Assembly: GCA_949291125.1 (NCBI GenBank)
Contig: CASEUJ010000018.1
Span: 62,001 to 126,000 of the forward strand
Length of the DNA: 64,000 nucleotides
Source of the DNA: an uncultured Ruminococcus sp.
GTDB taxonomy: Bacteria > Bacillota > Clostridia > Oscillospirales > Ruminococcaceae
Reading direction: 5' to 3'
Position 1 is the stretch's first letter, and every line of letters begins with the position of its first letter. Below, piece after piece: positions 28,351 through 38,208 of this stretch. A program made the translations under genes and the position numbers. A model generated the notes under the pieces. That model searched no databases. It was given only the letters and a program-made list of their open reading frames with translations, and had not been told where the DNA came from.

Positions 28351-29874
28351 ATGTTTACTGTCATCAAAAGCCTTGGACTATTCGGACTTAATGCATTTCC
28401 CGTCGATGTCGAACTTAGTATCAGCCGCGGCAGTCCACAGTTTGAAATTGTCGGTCTGCCCGACGCGACGGTTCGGGAAAGCCGCGAACGCATCCGTTCT
28501 GCACTCGGCGCAGTGGGTGTTCCGATCCCGCCACGGCATATTGTTGTCAATTTAGCGCCCGCCGACATTAAAAAAATCGGTACAATGCATGATCTTGCCA
28601 TTCTACTTTGTATTTTGGTCGGTTGCGGTCAAATTGATCCGCAGCCGCAAACATGCGCTTTTATCGGCGAAGTTTCGCTTTCTGGGCATGTGCGCAGCGT
28701 CAATGGCGTCCTGCCCATGGCGCTTCTGGCGGCACGATGCGGTATCGAGACGCTCTATGTTCCGGTGGAAAATGCCGCAGAGGCATCCGCAGCAGACATT
28801 ACAGTCTATGGCGTACACCATATTTCCGACCTGATTGCACATCTGCGCGATGAATCGTTGATTCCAAAACAAACGCCGTATACGCCGGCTGCAGAGGAAT
28901 ATCATGAAACGCTCGACTTCGCCGATGTCAAAGGACAGCAAAATGTGCGCTACGCCCTGGAGATCGCCGCATCCGGCGGACACAATGCTCTAATGATCGG
29001 CAGTCCCGGAAGCGGCAAAAGCATGCTCGCCAAGCGCATTCCAACGATTCTGCCGGAGATGACCCGCGCGGAATCGCTTGAAACCACACAGATCTATTCC
29101 ATTGCTGGCATGCTCGATCCCAAGCATCCGCTGATGACACGACGTCCGTTTCGTGCGCCACACCACACAATTTCCGGTGCGGGACTAGTCGGCGGCGGTG
29201 CGATCCCGCATCCCGGTGAAGTGTCGCTTTCCCACAATGGGCTCTTATTTCTCGACGAGCTTGCAGAATTTGACCGCCGGACGCTTGAACTCCTGCGTCA
29301 GCCACTTGAAGACCACATTGTCACCATTACGCGTGTTTCCGGAACCGTTTCCTACCCCTGTTCGTTTATGCTGGTCGGCGCCATGAATCCATGCCCTTGC
29401 GGTTATTTCGGGCATCCGCGCCGAAAATGCACCTGTTCGCAAAATCAGGTGCGTAACTATCTAAACCGCATCTCCGGACCGCTGCTCGACCGCTTTGATC
29501 TGCACATTGAAGTAGAGCCGGTTTCCTTCGACGACCTGTCTGCGACAAAAAAATCTGAGGATTCGGCATCGATCCGAAAACGCGTCTTTGCTGCGCGACG
29601 CATCCAGCAGGAGCGCTTCCGGGATTCGGGGATCTTCTGCAATGCAGCGATCCCCGCAGGAAAACTACAGCAATACTGCCCGATCGATGATGACGCCGGC
29701 GTTCTGCTGCGTGCTGTCTTTGATAAACTCGGACTGAGTGCTCGGGCTTATGACCGCATTCTGAAAGTGGCGCGCACAATCGCTGACCTTGACAGATCTG
29801 AAGTCATTCGGAAAAACCACATTGCCGCGGCAACTCAGATGCGCAGTCTTGATCGAAAATACTGGACACAATAA
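28351..29874 (+). CDS. comM: ComM/YifB family Mg-chelatase-like AAA+ ATPase
   Basis: 507-aa AAA+ ATPase. N-terminal ChlI-like/LonC domain with EIVGLPDATVRESRERIRSA and NLAPADIKK; central ATPase with Walker A IGSPGSGKSML, Walker B LLFLDELAEF, and the Cys pattern NPCPCGYFGHPRRKCTC typical of the family; C-terminal Mg_chelatase_C helices. ComM helicases promote branch migration during natural transformation in Gram-negatives; the role in Firmicutes is less clear. GGAGG is ~14 nt before ATG 28351; the GTG at 28336 touches the site, so ATG is preferred. Confidence 0.93.
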   Translation: MFTVIKSLGLFGLNAFPVDVELSISRGSPQFEIVGLPDATVRESRERIRSALGAVGVPIPPRHIVVNLAPADIKKIGTMHDLAILLCILVGCGQIDPQPQTCAFIGEVSLSGHVRSVNGVLPMALLAARCGIETLYVPVENAAEASAADITVYGVHHISDLIAHLRDESLIPKQTPYTPAAEEYHETLDFADVKGQQNVRYALEIAASGGHNALMIGSPGSGKSMLAKRIPTILPEMTRAESLETTQIYSIAGMLDPKHPLMTRRPFRAPHHTISGAGLVGGGAIPHPGEVSLSHNGLLFLDELAEFDRRTLELLRQPLEDHIVTITRVSGTVSYPCSFMLVGAMNPCPCGYFGHPRRKCTCSQNQVRNYLNRISGPLLDRFDLHIEVEPVSFDDLSATKKSEDSASIRKRVFAARRIQQERFRDSGIFCNAAIPAGKLQQYCPIDDDAGVLLRAVFDKLGLSARAYDRILKVARTIADLDRSEVIRKNHIAAATQMRSLDRKYWTQ

Positions 29875-29927
29875 CAACGCAGCCGTTCATCCGCATCAGA
29901 CACAATCATTACAAGAAAGGATCTCTC

Positions 29928-31109
29928 ATGAATCGAACATATGCGCCCGCTAGACGGCGCAAACGCAAAAAAGAACAGAAGATGTCGCCGCTACTGCAAT
30001 ACTGGCGGCGGCTGGATAAGCCGCTGATTCTAGCGACGGTGCTGCTTTCTGTGCTTAGCATCCTTTTGCTCTACTCGCTCTGGATTTGCAACGTTTCCAG
30101 CGCCGTGAGCGCCAGCCAGTACCGCACCCAGCTGTTTTCCACCCTAATCGGCATTGTATGCGTTCTTGTCCTAGCGGCGGTGGATTATCACAAGATCGTC
30201 CGGCTATGGTTCCTCTATGCACCGGTAGCGCTGATTCTTACGCTCCTATGCTTTACGCCATTGGGACACCGGCGAGCCGGCGCCGATGACCAGGCATGGC
30301 TCAATCTCGGCTTCATCCAGTTTCAACCATCAGAGCTGTTAAAGCTGGTATTCATCCTGACCTTTGCGCTGCATTTGGCAAAGGATGAAAAGAACATGAA
30401 CCGACCGCTGCACATGCTGCTGTTATGCATCCATGGTGCGATCCCGACCGGATTGATCGCACTTCAGGGGGACTATGGCACAGCGATTGTTTTTGCTGTG
30501 ATCTTTCTGGGGATGCTCTTTTCTGCGCGCATTTCATGGAAATATATCTTAGGATTCATGGTCGCAATCCCGGCGGCGCTGATCGCCGTGTGGAACTTTG
30601 TCCTCGGCAGCACACATAAGCGGCGTATCCTAGTACTGCTCCATCCCGGCACAGATCCGGAGGGTATCGAATACCAGCAGGATCTGGGACTCCGGGCACT
30701 TGCCAACGGCAAAATCTTTGGCGTCGGATTGTTTGGAAACCAAGACGACTATGTCGCTGTTCCGGAAATGCACAACGACTTTATCTTTGCCCAAATCGGA
30801 CAGGCACTCGGCTTTGTCGGTGCGATCGCAGTCGTCTGTGTGCTGGCGTTTTTATGCCTGAAGGTGTTATACGACGGCTATTTTTCCAAGGACAAGCTCG
30901 GCTCATTTCTCTGCATCGGCGTCTTTTCGATGCTGCTGATCCACTGTATTATGAACATTGGCATGGTGCTGAAAGTTGCGCCGGTCATCGGCGTACCACT
31001 TCCGTTTTTGAGTGCAGGCGGCACAGCAACGCTCAGCATGTATATCGCGCTGGGATTCGTGATGAGTGCATATAGCCATAATGACAAGCGTTATCGCATA
31101 TTTGAATAA
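29928..31109 (+). CDS. RodA/FtsW-type peptidoglycan polymerase
   Basis: 393-aa SEDS-family membrane glycosyltransferase that polymerises lipid II for wall elongation or division. After a basic N-terminal tail, ten or so TM helices are visible. SEDS motifs: FQPSELLKL in loop 3, ALQGDYGTA (family QPDxGTA with the Asp kept), the large external loop with LHPGTDPEG, and GVPLPFLSAGGTA. Sequence fits RodA better than FtsW. AAAGGA precedes the ATG. It is 53 nt after comM and 17 nt before a TPR protein. Confidence 0.93.
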   Translation: MNRTYAPARRRKRKKEQKMSPLLQYWRRLDKPLILATVLLSVLSILLLYSLWICNVSSAVSASQYRTQLFSTLIGIVCVLVLAAVDYHKIVRLWFLYAPVALILTLLCFTPLGHRRAGADDQAWLNLGFIQFQPSELLKLVFILTFALHLAKDEKNMNRPLHMLLLCIHGAIPTGLIALQGDYGTAIVFAVIFLGMLFSARISWKYILGFMVAIPAALIAVWNFVLGSTHKRRILVLLHPGTDPEGIEYQQDLGLRALANGKIFGVGLFGNQDDYVAVPEMHNDFIFAQIGQALGFVGAIAVVCVLAFLCLKVLYDGYFSKDKLGSFLCIGVFSMLLIHCIMNIGMVLKVAPVIGVPLPFLSAGGTATLSMYIALGFVMSAYSHNDKRYRIFE

Positions 31110-31126
31110 AAAAGGTGGTAACATGA

Positions 31127-31954
31127 ATGCGGCGTAGTATTATTGTATTATGGTGTGTAATCTATGCAGTCTGCATCGCTATCACGGCGGCAGCATTTTT
31201 TGTGGGAGACACACCGGACTGGAAACTGTTTTCTAAAGGAATGGTTTTACTGGTCACGCTGACCTGTGTGATCTTTCTGCCAAAACGCCTTGTAAAACGG
31301 CACAGTGGTGACGGGTTTCTGATCCTCCAGCAATATCGCAATGACTATCCGGACTTATTGAGGAATCCATATCCGGACAGCCGCCGAAAAAAGCGCATGC
31401 TGGAACAAGCGATTATAGATCTACACCTCGACAGATATCGTCAGGCGATCCACGCCTTCGATCAGCTTGCCGCAGAGAATGATTCCCGGGCAGAGGATCG
31501 TGTGACAGTGCTCTATTTCCGGGGACTATGTCAACAGTGTTCCGGCAACTACATAGCGTGTGCCGACGACTGGGAAGCGGCGCTGCAGGCGATGCCCACA
31601 AACGCCATGATCTGGGAGAATCTGGGTACTGTCTATTTTCTCCATCTTGATCAGCCGGATAAGGCGGAGCGCTGTTATCTGACCTGTCTGAGCTATGCGC
31701 CGGATCGTGCCGAAACACATGCAAGTTTTGCAACATTCTATTACCTGAAAAAGAATGATCCCCAAAAAGCCATTTCCTATGCCTCCCGAGCACTGGAATT
31801 GAACCCAGAGCTATTCCAAGCGATGAGTACGCTGGCACTCGCATGGCGTGCACTCGGAAATCGGGAAACATCACAGCATTACCGCGACATTTACGCATCC
31901 CATTTCCCAAATGATGCTGCGGGGCTTGACGCCATGCTTCAATCAATCGATTGA
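31127..31954 (+). CDS. Membrane-anchored TPR protein
   Basis: 275-aa protein with two N-terminal TM helices (residues ~5-28 and ~36-52) and 4-5 tetratricopeptide repeats in residues ~85-265 (for example YRQAIHAFDQLAAEN, AMIWENLGTVYFLHLDQPDKA, AISYASRALELNPELF). Likely a cytosolic scaffold tied to the membrane, possibly for the RodA-like enzyme upstream; that partnership is inferred from position. Two overlapping ATGs (31123, 31127) follow AAAGGTGG; the first stops after four codons, so 31127 is used. Confidence 0.85.
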   Translation: MRRSIIVLWCVIYAVCIAITAAAFFVGDTPDWKLFSKGMVLLVTLTCVIFLPKRLVKRHSGDGFLILQQYRNDYPDLLRNPYPDSRRKKRMLEQAIIDLHLDRYRQAIHAFDQLAAENDSRAEDRVTVLYFRGLCQQCSGNYIACADDWEAALQAMPTNAMIWENLGTVYFLHLDQPDKAERCYLTCLSYAPDRAETHASFATFYYLKKNDPQKAISYASRALELNPELFQAMSTLALAWRALGNRETSQHYRDIYASHFPNDAAGLDAMLQSID

Positions 31955-32288
31955 TCCGACGCAATCCTGCTATAAGGAAATATTTAGAGCTACAAAACCT
32001 CAGCAAAACATACGGCTCTGAGAATTCGTTAGAACTGCACAACTCAGAAAAACAGATACCCGGGGATAATTATTCTTAATGTGCTTCCCGCAAAATGACC
32101 GACAGGAATCGAATACGCCTGTCGGGTCTACTTCATTTCTGGACGATGCCTATGCTGTGAATTTCCTTCGGAAAACCACGAGCAATCATATCCACCATAA
32201 TGCCAAAAAATCTATGTTTTTTGAAAGAAAGTGCGAGTACTTGCATATGCTATGGATATAGTCTATGTAAAACAGGAGGCATTTTTCT
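31955..32288. other. Intergenic region upstream of asnB
   Basis: Contains one clear hairpin, ACCGACAGG (32098-32106) with CCTGTCGGGT (32118-32127), perhaps the terminator of the TPR gene. No T-box signature or other riboswitch is visible, and I find no convincing promoter for asnB. Confidence 0.5.
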
Positions 32289-34124
32289 ATGTGCGGTATT
32301 ACCGGAATGATACATTGGAAACAGGATTTGCGTCAGCAGGAATCTCTTTTGCGTCAGATGCAGCAAACACTAAGGCGGCGCGGTCCCGATCAGGAAGGCA
32401 TTTTTCTGTCGGAATGCTGTGCATTAGCACATACTCGTCTAGCGGTGATCGATGTGGCGCGCGGCAAACAGCCCATGGAAGCACACGTCGGCGGCGAAAC
32501 ATACACCATTGTCTACAACGGCGAAATTTATAACACCCAAGAGCTGCGCGACCAACTGATCCACGAGGGTGTAACATTTCAAACGCACTGTGACACCGAA
32601 GTGATCCTACAGGCCTATGCCAACTGGGGTCCCGATAGCGTCAAACAGCTCAATGGCATTTTTGCCTTTGCCATATGGGAACACACCGCCAAACGGCTTT
32701 TTCTCGCACGCGACCGCATCGGCGTCAAACCGCTATTTTACGCAGAGATCCCGGAGGGACTGGTTTTTGGTTCCGAGATCAAGGCACTGCTTGCGCATCC
32801 GGATGTGCCGCACGAGATCGACAAGACCGGTATTGCAGAGCTGATCCTGATGGGACCGGGCAGAACGCCGGGATATGGAGTCTTCCGCACTGTGCGCGAA
32901 GTCAGGCCGGCATACTGCGGCTATTATACACAAGAGTCGTTGCATCTTACGCCGTACTGGACGCTGCGTGCAAAACCGCATACCGAATCCTTTACCCAGA
33001 CTGCCGAACATGTACGATATCTGGTGACAGATGCCGTGCGGCGCCAGCTGGTGTCCGATGTTCCGGTGGGAACATTTTTATCGGGCGGTCTGGATTCCAG
33101 CCTTTTATCCTCTCTGGCAAATCAGGAATTTACAAAGCGCGGCGAAACGCTAAACACATTCTCGGTCGACTATCGGGACAACGACCGATATTTCCAAAAG
33201 AGCCACTTCCAGCCGACAAGCGATCCTGTCTATATCCGATCCATGGAGCGCTATCTCGGCAGCAATCACCACTGGACCGTACTCGACACACCGGCTCTGG
33301 CGCAGGCACTCTATACAGCAATGGAGGCGCGGGATCTGCCGGGAATGGTTGATGTAGACAGTTCGCTTCTATTATTCTGCCGGGAGATCCGAAAAGACGT
33401 CACTGTTGCACTCTCCGGCGAATGTGCCGATGAGCTTTTCGGTGGATATCCCTGGTACCGTGATCCGGATGTACGCCGGGTCAATGGATTCCCATGGGCG
33501 CAGAGCACCGCATATCGGGCAGGTTTCCTGCAGCCTGAAATTGCCGCAGAAATGGACGCGCAGGAATATGTCCAAAGCGCCTATGAAAAAACCATTTCTG
33601 AAGCCGAAAAGCTGCCCGATGATTCGCCTTTAGAGGCGCGAATGCGGGAAATGATGAAGCTTAACCTTGACTGGTTCATGCAGACGCTCCTCGACCGCAA
33701 AGACCGGATGAGCATGTACAGCGCGCTGGAGGTGCGCGTGCCGTTTTGCGACTATCGGATCGCGGAGTATCTCTATCATGTACCGTGGGAATACAAAGAT
33801 TGGAACGGCTATGAGAAGGGGCTGCTGCGCACAGCAATGCAGGACTATCTGCCGCCGGAAGTGCTCTGGCGAAAGAAAAGTCCTTATCCGAAAACGCACA
33901 ACCCAAGCTATCTGAAAGCCGTATCCGACATGCTGACGGCGATCGTAAATACACCCGATGCACCCATATTTCAAATCGTGCGGCGCGAGAGTCTGGTACG
34001 GCTTCTGGAAAGTGAAGAATCCGTACAGTGGTATGGTCAGCTCATGACACGACCGCAGATCATGGCGTATTTTATACAAATGAACGCATGGATGGAGCGA
34101 TATTGCGTACAGGTGAAAATATAG
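32289..34124 (+). CDS. asnB: Asparagine synthase (glutamine-hydrolysing)
   Basis: 611-aa enzyme making asparagine from aspartate, glutamine and ATP. Cys2 of MCGITGM is the glutaminase nucleophile; RRGPDQEG, NGEIYN and DTEVILQAY line that domain (residues 1-~200). The synthetase domain has the PP-loop SGGLDSS (about residue 265) and LSGECADELFGGYPWYRD. AGGAGG is 10 nt upstream of ATG. The window carries a second, diverged copy at 41401-43275. It ends at a strong bidirectional terminator. Confidence 0.95.
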   Translation: MCGITGMIHWKQDLRQQESLLRQMQQTLRRRGPDQEGIFLSECCALAHTRLAVIDVARGKQPMEAHVGGETYTIVYNGEIYNTQELRDQLIHEGVTFQTHCDTEVILQAYANWGPDSVKQLNGIFAFAIWEHTAKRLFLARDRIGVKPLFYAEIPEGLVFGSEIKALLAHPDVPHEIDKTGIAELILMGPGRTPGYGVFRTVREVRPAYCGYYTQESLHLTPYWTLRAKPHTESFTQTAEHVRYLVTDAVRRQLVSDVPVGTFLSGGLDSSLLSSLANQEFTKRGETLNTFSVDYRDNDRYFQKSHFQPTSDPVYIRSMERYLGSNHHWTVLDTPALAQALYTAMEARDLPGMVDVDSSLLLFCREIRKDVTVALSGECADELFGGYPWYRDPDVRRVNGFPWAQSTAYRAGFLQPEIAAEMDAQEYVQSAYEKTISEAEKLPDDSPLEARMREMMKLNLDWFMQTLLDRKDRMSMYSALEVRVPFCDYRIAEYLYHVPWEYKDWNGYEKGLLRTAMQDYLPPEVLWRKKSPYPKTHNPSYLKAVSDMLTAIVNTPDAPIFQIVRRESLVRLLESEESVQWYGQLMTRPQIMAYFIQMNAWMERYCVQVKI

Positions 34125-34166
34125 CGTGTGTTCCCAAAATTCGATCTGTATTCTCCGATCGAAAAC

Positions 34167-34208
34167 AAGAGCACTCCCGGTCAGAATCCCACGACCGGGA
34201 GTGCTCTT
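34167..34208. terminator. Convergent terminator between asnB and rsmI
   Basis: Perfect 16-bp stem AAGAGCACTCCCGGTC (34167-34182) and complement (34193-34208), with T-rich tails. Confidence 0.88.
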
Positions 34209-34228
34209 TGCATTTCATCAGGTTTGGT

Positions 34229-35065
34229 TCACGCATCGACGCCGCTGCAAATGGCATACAATTCACGTTTGGCGTACCCTGTCTGTGATGCCACGATCCG
34301 ACAGGCCTGTGTGCGCTTTTCTCCGGCGTCTACAAGACGCTGTACCATGACAACGGCTTCTTCGAGCGTCGGCTTTTCCTGCTCTGTTGGTGCTGCGCCA
34401 GCAACCACCAGCACAAATTCTCCTTTCGGAGGCTGAAGGTCATAATACGCCACAGCTTCCAAAAGCGTCATGCGCCGCACTTCTTCGTGGAGCTTTGTCA
34501 GCTCCCGGCACAGCGAGATCTCGCGATCGCTGCCGAAATACTGTGCCATATCTTTCAACGTCCGGCAGAGCTTGTGTGGCGCTTCATAAAAGATCATCGT
34601 GCGCATTTCATGTTTCAGCTGTTCGAGATGTGCGCTGCGCTGGTTCTGATTGACAGACAAGAATCCCTCAAAAGTAAACCGCGCCGTATGCTGTCCGGAC
34701 GCTGCCAGTGCAGCGATCGCCGCCGACGGACCAGGCACAACTTCAATGGGGATGCAAAGACTTTGACACAGCGCCACAAGCGGTTCGCCGGGGTCAGAAA
34801 TACACGGCATGCCAGCATCTGTCACCACACCACAGCTTTCTCCTGCTAAGATTCGGTCGGCAATGCGCTGCGCAACGGTATTGCCGCTGTGTTCATGATA
34901 ACTCACCGTAGGTGTATGGATATCGTAATGAGATAATAGCTTACGCGTAACACGAGTATCCTCCGCCGCGATAAAGTCCACTTCTTTCAGCATCCGCAGC
35001 TGGCGCAGGGTGATGTCCTCTAAGTTGCCGATGGGAGTGCCAATGATGTATAATATTCCGCTCAT
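34229..35065 (-). CDS. rsmI: 16S rRNA (cytidine-1402-2'-O)-methyltransferase
   Basis: 278-aa SAM-dependent rRNA methyltransferase modifying C1402 in the decoding site. Family motifs: YIIGTPIGNLEDIT at the N-terminus, AAEDTR, SYHEHS, VTDAGMPCISDPG, VPGPSA and FYEAPHK; PKGEFVLVVAG begins the C-terminal part. Last gene of a five-gene leftward unit; 51 nt after the TrmN6-like gene. AAAGGAG precedes the ATG. Confidence 0.96.
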   Translation of the reverse strand: MSGILYIIGTPIGNLEDITLRQLRMLKEVDFIAAEDTRVTRKLLSHYDIHTPTVSYHEHSGNTVAQRIADRILAGESCGVVTDAGMPCISDPGEPLVALCQSLCIPIEVVPGPSAAIAALAASGQHTARFTFEGFLSVNQNQRSAHLEQLKHEMRTMIFYEAPHKLCRTLKDMAQYFGSDREISLCRELTKLHEEVRRMTLLEAVAYYDLQPPKGEFVLVVAGAAPTEQEKPTLEEAVVMVQRLVDAGEKRTQACRIVASQTGYAKRELYAICSGVDA

Positions 35066-35116
35066 GATGCGGCTCCTTTCTGAGGGGTTGGGTTGTTTTG
35101 CTCCAGAGGTGGAGCT

Positions 35117-35842
35117 TTACATCGTATGGTCGGTATGTATCGCGTTTCCATCCGCCACGATCCGCAACGGCAATACATTCAAAAATGGTTTTCCGCCAGC
35201 TCTGCCCTCCAATAAAAACAGCCATGGTGCTGCATCTGGCGCCTTCGCCACAAATTGCAGCCGCTTCGGCTCAATACTGTTTGTGCGCATTGCATCCATG
35301 GTATCCGCCAGCCGTTCCGGGCGGTTGCAGACACAGAGCCTACCACCAAATCGCAACAGCCGCTTTGCCGCAGTACACACATCCCCGATGTTGCACAGGA
35401 TCTCATGCCGTGCAATCTTCTGCGCAGTCAGCTGACTTTCAATGCCTGCCTGATACGCTTTATAGGGAGGGTTACAGGTGACAAGATCCAGCTTTCCCAG
35501 CGGTGCACCGTCCCAGAGCTTTTTGAGATCCGCACAGATCGGAACCAATTCCGATCCAATCGACGTGCTCCTTTCGATGCCGCGTCTGAACTGATCGATC
35601 GCCTCGGGCTGGATGTCCACACCATAGATGATCTTTGGCGGATCGCTGCGCTGCATCAACATCGGGACAATGCCGCAACCCGTCCCCAGATCGCACACAT
35701 GTTCCCTCCTTCGATAGCCACAAAACTGGGTCAGCAAAACGGCATCCGTTCCGAACCGATGCAGCATGCTGGTACAGACAACGAGTCCCGGTGCGATTGG
35801 CTCATAGGACAGCGCATATTTCATATATTCACGCGATTCCAT
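35117..35842 (-). CDS. tRNA1(Val) adenine-N6 methyltransferase-like (TrmN6/YabB)
   Basis: 241-aa class I SAM-dependent methyltransferase. SAM motif CDLGTGCGIVPML at ~residue 50, acidic GVDI, and the catalytic (D/N)PPY motif in TCNPPYK match the TrmN6/YfiC group acting on adenine in tRNA. GGAGG is 8 nt before ATG 35842, which overlaps the stop of the HAD gene (TGATG), so the two are translationally coupled. In B. subtilis and relatives the homologue is likewise next to rsmI (yabB-yabC), supporting the call. Confidence 0.9.
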   Translation of the reverse strand: MESREYMKYALSYEPIAPGLVVCTSMLHRFGTDAVLLTQFCGYRRREHVCDLGTGCGIVPMLMQRSDPPKIIYGVDIQPEAIDQFRRGIERSTSIGSELVPICADLKKLWDGAPLGKLDLVTCNPPYKAYQAGIESQLTAQKIARHEILCNIGDVCTAAKRLLRFGGRLCVCNRPERLADTMDAMRTNSIEPKRLQFVAKAPDAAPWLFLLEGRAGGKPFLNVLPLRIVADGNAIHTDHTM

Positions 35843-36498
35843 CAGAAAAACCTCCGCATGTCCCAGAGATCGGTCACATGTACCGTTGCCGTCGCCTTCA
35901 TCTTCTCCCAGTCGCCGTCGCTAACCGGATCGTATACGCCGACTGTGAAAAAGCCAGCCTGTTTTGCCGTTTCCACTGCATGGAGTGAATCTTCTGCCAC
36001 TGCAATCTGCCGTCTGCCCAGATGCAACCGCTTTGCCCCTTCGCGGAAGATTTGTGGATCGGTTTTGGAAGCGCCGATCTCCTGTTCTGTGAGGAGAAAC
36101 TGCATGCGATTCCAGATCCCATGGCGTTTCAGCGCCGCCTCCGCTAGTTCTCCGTAAGTCGCTGTCGCCACGCCATAGTGAATACCCTTATTGTCCAGCC
36201 AGTCCAGAAGCTGAATAACATGCGGCTTTAGCGGCAGCGTTTCGAAATATGCCTGCGCCGCCATTTCTGACACCAGCCGTTTCAACGCATCCGGCGTACA
36301 CGGTAATTCAAATTCATCCACAAAATAGCGTGACGATTCACCGATAGACATCTTCCGCACGATCTCTGTAATGCCGGTCGGCGCAGGTTTGCCATAGTGC
36401 GCAAAGATCTGGCGATCAACCTGTGCCCACACACCAGTGGAGTCGAGCAATGTGCCGTCGAGATCAAAGATCACGCCTTGTAAGGTGTTGTGTTCCAT
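35842..36498 (-). CDS. HAD-superfamily phosphatase (phosphoglucomutase-like)
   Basis: 218-aa haloacid dehalogenase-type enzyme. Motif I IFDLDGTLLDST near the N-terminus, motif II TATY, Lys in GASKTDPQIF, and acidic motif IV AVAEDSLHAVETA. The helical cap between motifs I and II fits subfamily IA enzymes such as beta-phosphoglucomutase or phosphoglycolate phosphatase. Its place behind a GH13 enzyme hints at sugar phosphate metabolism, but the substrate cannot be set from sequence. GAGGAG is upstream of ATG. Confidence 0.88.
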   Translation of the reverse strand: MEHNTLQGVIFDLDGTLLDSTGVWAQVDRQIFAHYGKPAPTGITEIVRKMSIGESSRYFVDEFELPCTPDALKRLVSEMAAQAYFETLPLKPHVIQLLDWLDNKGIHYGVATATYGELAEAALKRHGIWNRMQFLLTEQEIGASKTDPQIFREGAKRLHLGRRQIAVAEDSLHAVETAKQAGFFTVGVYDPVSDGDWEKMKATATVHVTDLWDMRRFF

Positions 36499-36570
36499 AG
36501 ATGCTCCTCTTCATGAAAACAGCGGGAGCGCATATGACGCCCACCGCTGTGGTAACTATCAAACTTTTGT

Positions 36571-38163
36571 TCAAACGATCGTAAACCGTGGTCGATTATC
36601 GCGGGATGTGCCGATGAAGATCGACTTCGGCATTGCCCAGATACTGCCGTCCGACTCTTTGCGGTAAACAACCAGTTCTTCCTGTGTTTCTGCATGACGT
36701 ACCGATGTCTGCATCAACACACAGATCGAACCATCAAGCAAGTCGCGATATCTTGCGCCTTCTTCCAGGCGTGTCGGCTCTGGAATCGAGATTGCCTCTT
36801 CGACTGTTTCCGTGTTATTGACAATATCATCCTGCACCAAGATCATCTGCGAAAACGGCTGGAGTGTGATATGTGCGTTGCCATTTTCGATTTGCACCGG
36901 TTGACCGCTAATCACGTCCACCAGCGATGGTTCTCCGGTCTGGAACCAGAACTCGCTGGGGGCATCCTCTAAATTCAACGCCACATAGACCGTTCTGCCG
37001 TCCTGCTCCTTGGCAAATAGAAGCTGACGATTGCGTACTTCTACCGTACGGTAGGCGCCGGTACGCAGCGCCGGATAGGCGTGATAGATTCTGCCGAGCT
37101 TCACCAGATGGCGATAGAGGTCGAGGTTGCCGCTGCGATCCAGTTCGCCAAGATCCAGACATGGCCGCAGCCCATCGTCAGAGTTATTCTCATGGCGACC
37201 CGTAATGCCATATTCACTGCCGTAATAAATCGACGGGATGCCCGGCATGCCGTACATCAGGGTATAGCAAAGCGGCAGATAACGCTGATCTACCAACGTG
37301 CTTGCCAAACGGTTGACATCATGGTTATCCACAAAGTTATAAAGCGCCGTGCCCTGATAAATGCCGCCGTTACCGAACTGACGATTGATACTGTAGTTGA
37401 TCTCGAAATAATTCTTGTCGTTATGAGAAGAATAGATCCCCTTATAGCACTCGTAGTTGGTGACGCTGTCGAGCATCTCCGGATTTGCCCAGCGCTTATA
37501 GTCGCCGTGGATAATCTCGCCCATCAGCCAGAATTCCGGATTGCGCTCTTTGCAGAAGTTGTGGATGCGACGGAAGAAGTCAAAGTCCACACAGTCCGCC
37601 GCATCAAAGCGAATACCATCGATATGAAACTGATCAATCCACAGTCCTACAGCATCGATCAGATAATCACAGACCTTCCAATTTTTCAAATTCAGCTTAA
37701 CCAGATTATAGTGACCGTTCCATCCCTCGTACCAAAACGGATCGCCGCACGGACTCTGACCTCCGAAATTCAGCCCGGCAAACCAATCGCAATATTCCGA
37801 AGCCTGCCCTTTTTCCTGTACGTCCTTGAATGCCCAGAAATTTCTGCCAACATGATTAAAGACGCCGTCGAGTATAATACGGATGCCGTTTTGATGCAGC
37901 TCTTCGCAGATATGAGCAAACATTTCATTGGTACCCAGTCTGCGGTCGATCACGCGATAGTCCGTCGTATCATAGCCGTGTTCCACCGATTCAAACACCG
38001 GTCCGAAATAAACCGCATCCACCCCAAGCTCTTTCAGATGCGGAATCCACTCAAGCACTTTTTCAAGCCGATTGACCGGCTCGCCACCCTCGTTGAATTT
38101 TGGCGCACCGCAGAACCCCAGCGGATAGATGTGATACATCACAGCGTTTTCATACCAACTCAT
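36571..38163 (-). CDS. GH13 alpha-amylase-family enzyme with C-terminal DUF1653 domain
   Basis: 530-aa cytosolic glycosidase, no signal peptide. Four GH13 regions are intact: DGVFNHVG, GIRFDAADC (nucleophile Asp), MGEIIHG (acid/base Glu) and FVDNHDVNR. Maltodextrin or cyclodextrin hydrolysis is the likeliest role. A beta-sandwich domain C follows (~390-450). Residues ~465-525 form a separate module, GARYRDLLDGSICVLMQTSV with RHAETQEELVVYR and MPKSIFIG, which matches DUF1653, normally a stand-alone protein of ~70 aa. Second gene of the leftward unit; 45 nt after the HD gene. Confidence 0.9.
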   Translation of the reverse strand: MSWYENAVMYHIYPLGFCGAPKFNEGGEPVNRLEKVLEWIPHLKELGVDAVYFGPVFESVEHGYDTTDYRVIDRRLGTNEMFAHICEELHQNGIRIILDGVFNHVGRNFWAFKDVQEKGQASEYCDWFAGLNFGGQSPCGDPFWYEGWNGHYNLVKLNLKNWKVCDYLIDAVGLWIDQFHIDGIRFDAADCVDFDFFRRIHNFCKERNPEFWLMGEIIHGDYKRWANPEMLDSVTNYECYKGIYSSHNDKNYFEINYSINRQFGNGGIYQGTALYNFVDNHDVNRLASTLVDQRYLPLCYTLMYGMPGIPSIYYGSEYGITGRHENNSDDGLRPCLDLGELDRSGNLDLYRHLVKLGRIYHAYPALRTGAYRTVEVRNRQLLFAKEQDGRTVYVALNLEDAPSEFWFQTGEPSLVDVISGQPVQIENGNAHITLQPFSQMILVQDDIVNNTETVEEAISIPEPTRLEEGARYRDLLDGSICVLMQTSVRHAETQEELVVYRKESDGSIWAMPKSIFIGTSRDNRPRFTIV

Positions 38164-38208
38164 AATTGCTTCCTCCTACACTTCCATATGTCAATATCTC
38201 CCGGGAGA

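Noticed and set aside
31955..32288. Possible T-box or other riboswitch before asnB
   Set aside because: No T-box sequence (GGTGG-type antiterminator motif) or known aptamer signature; one plain hairpin only.
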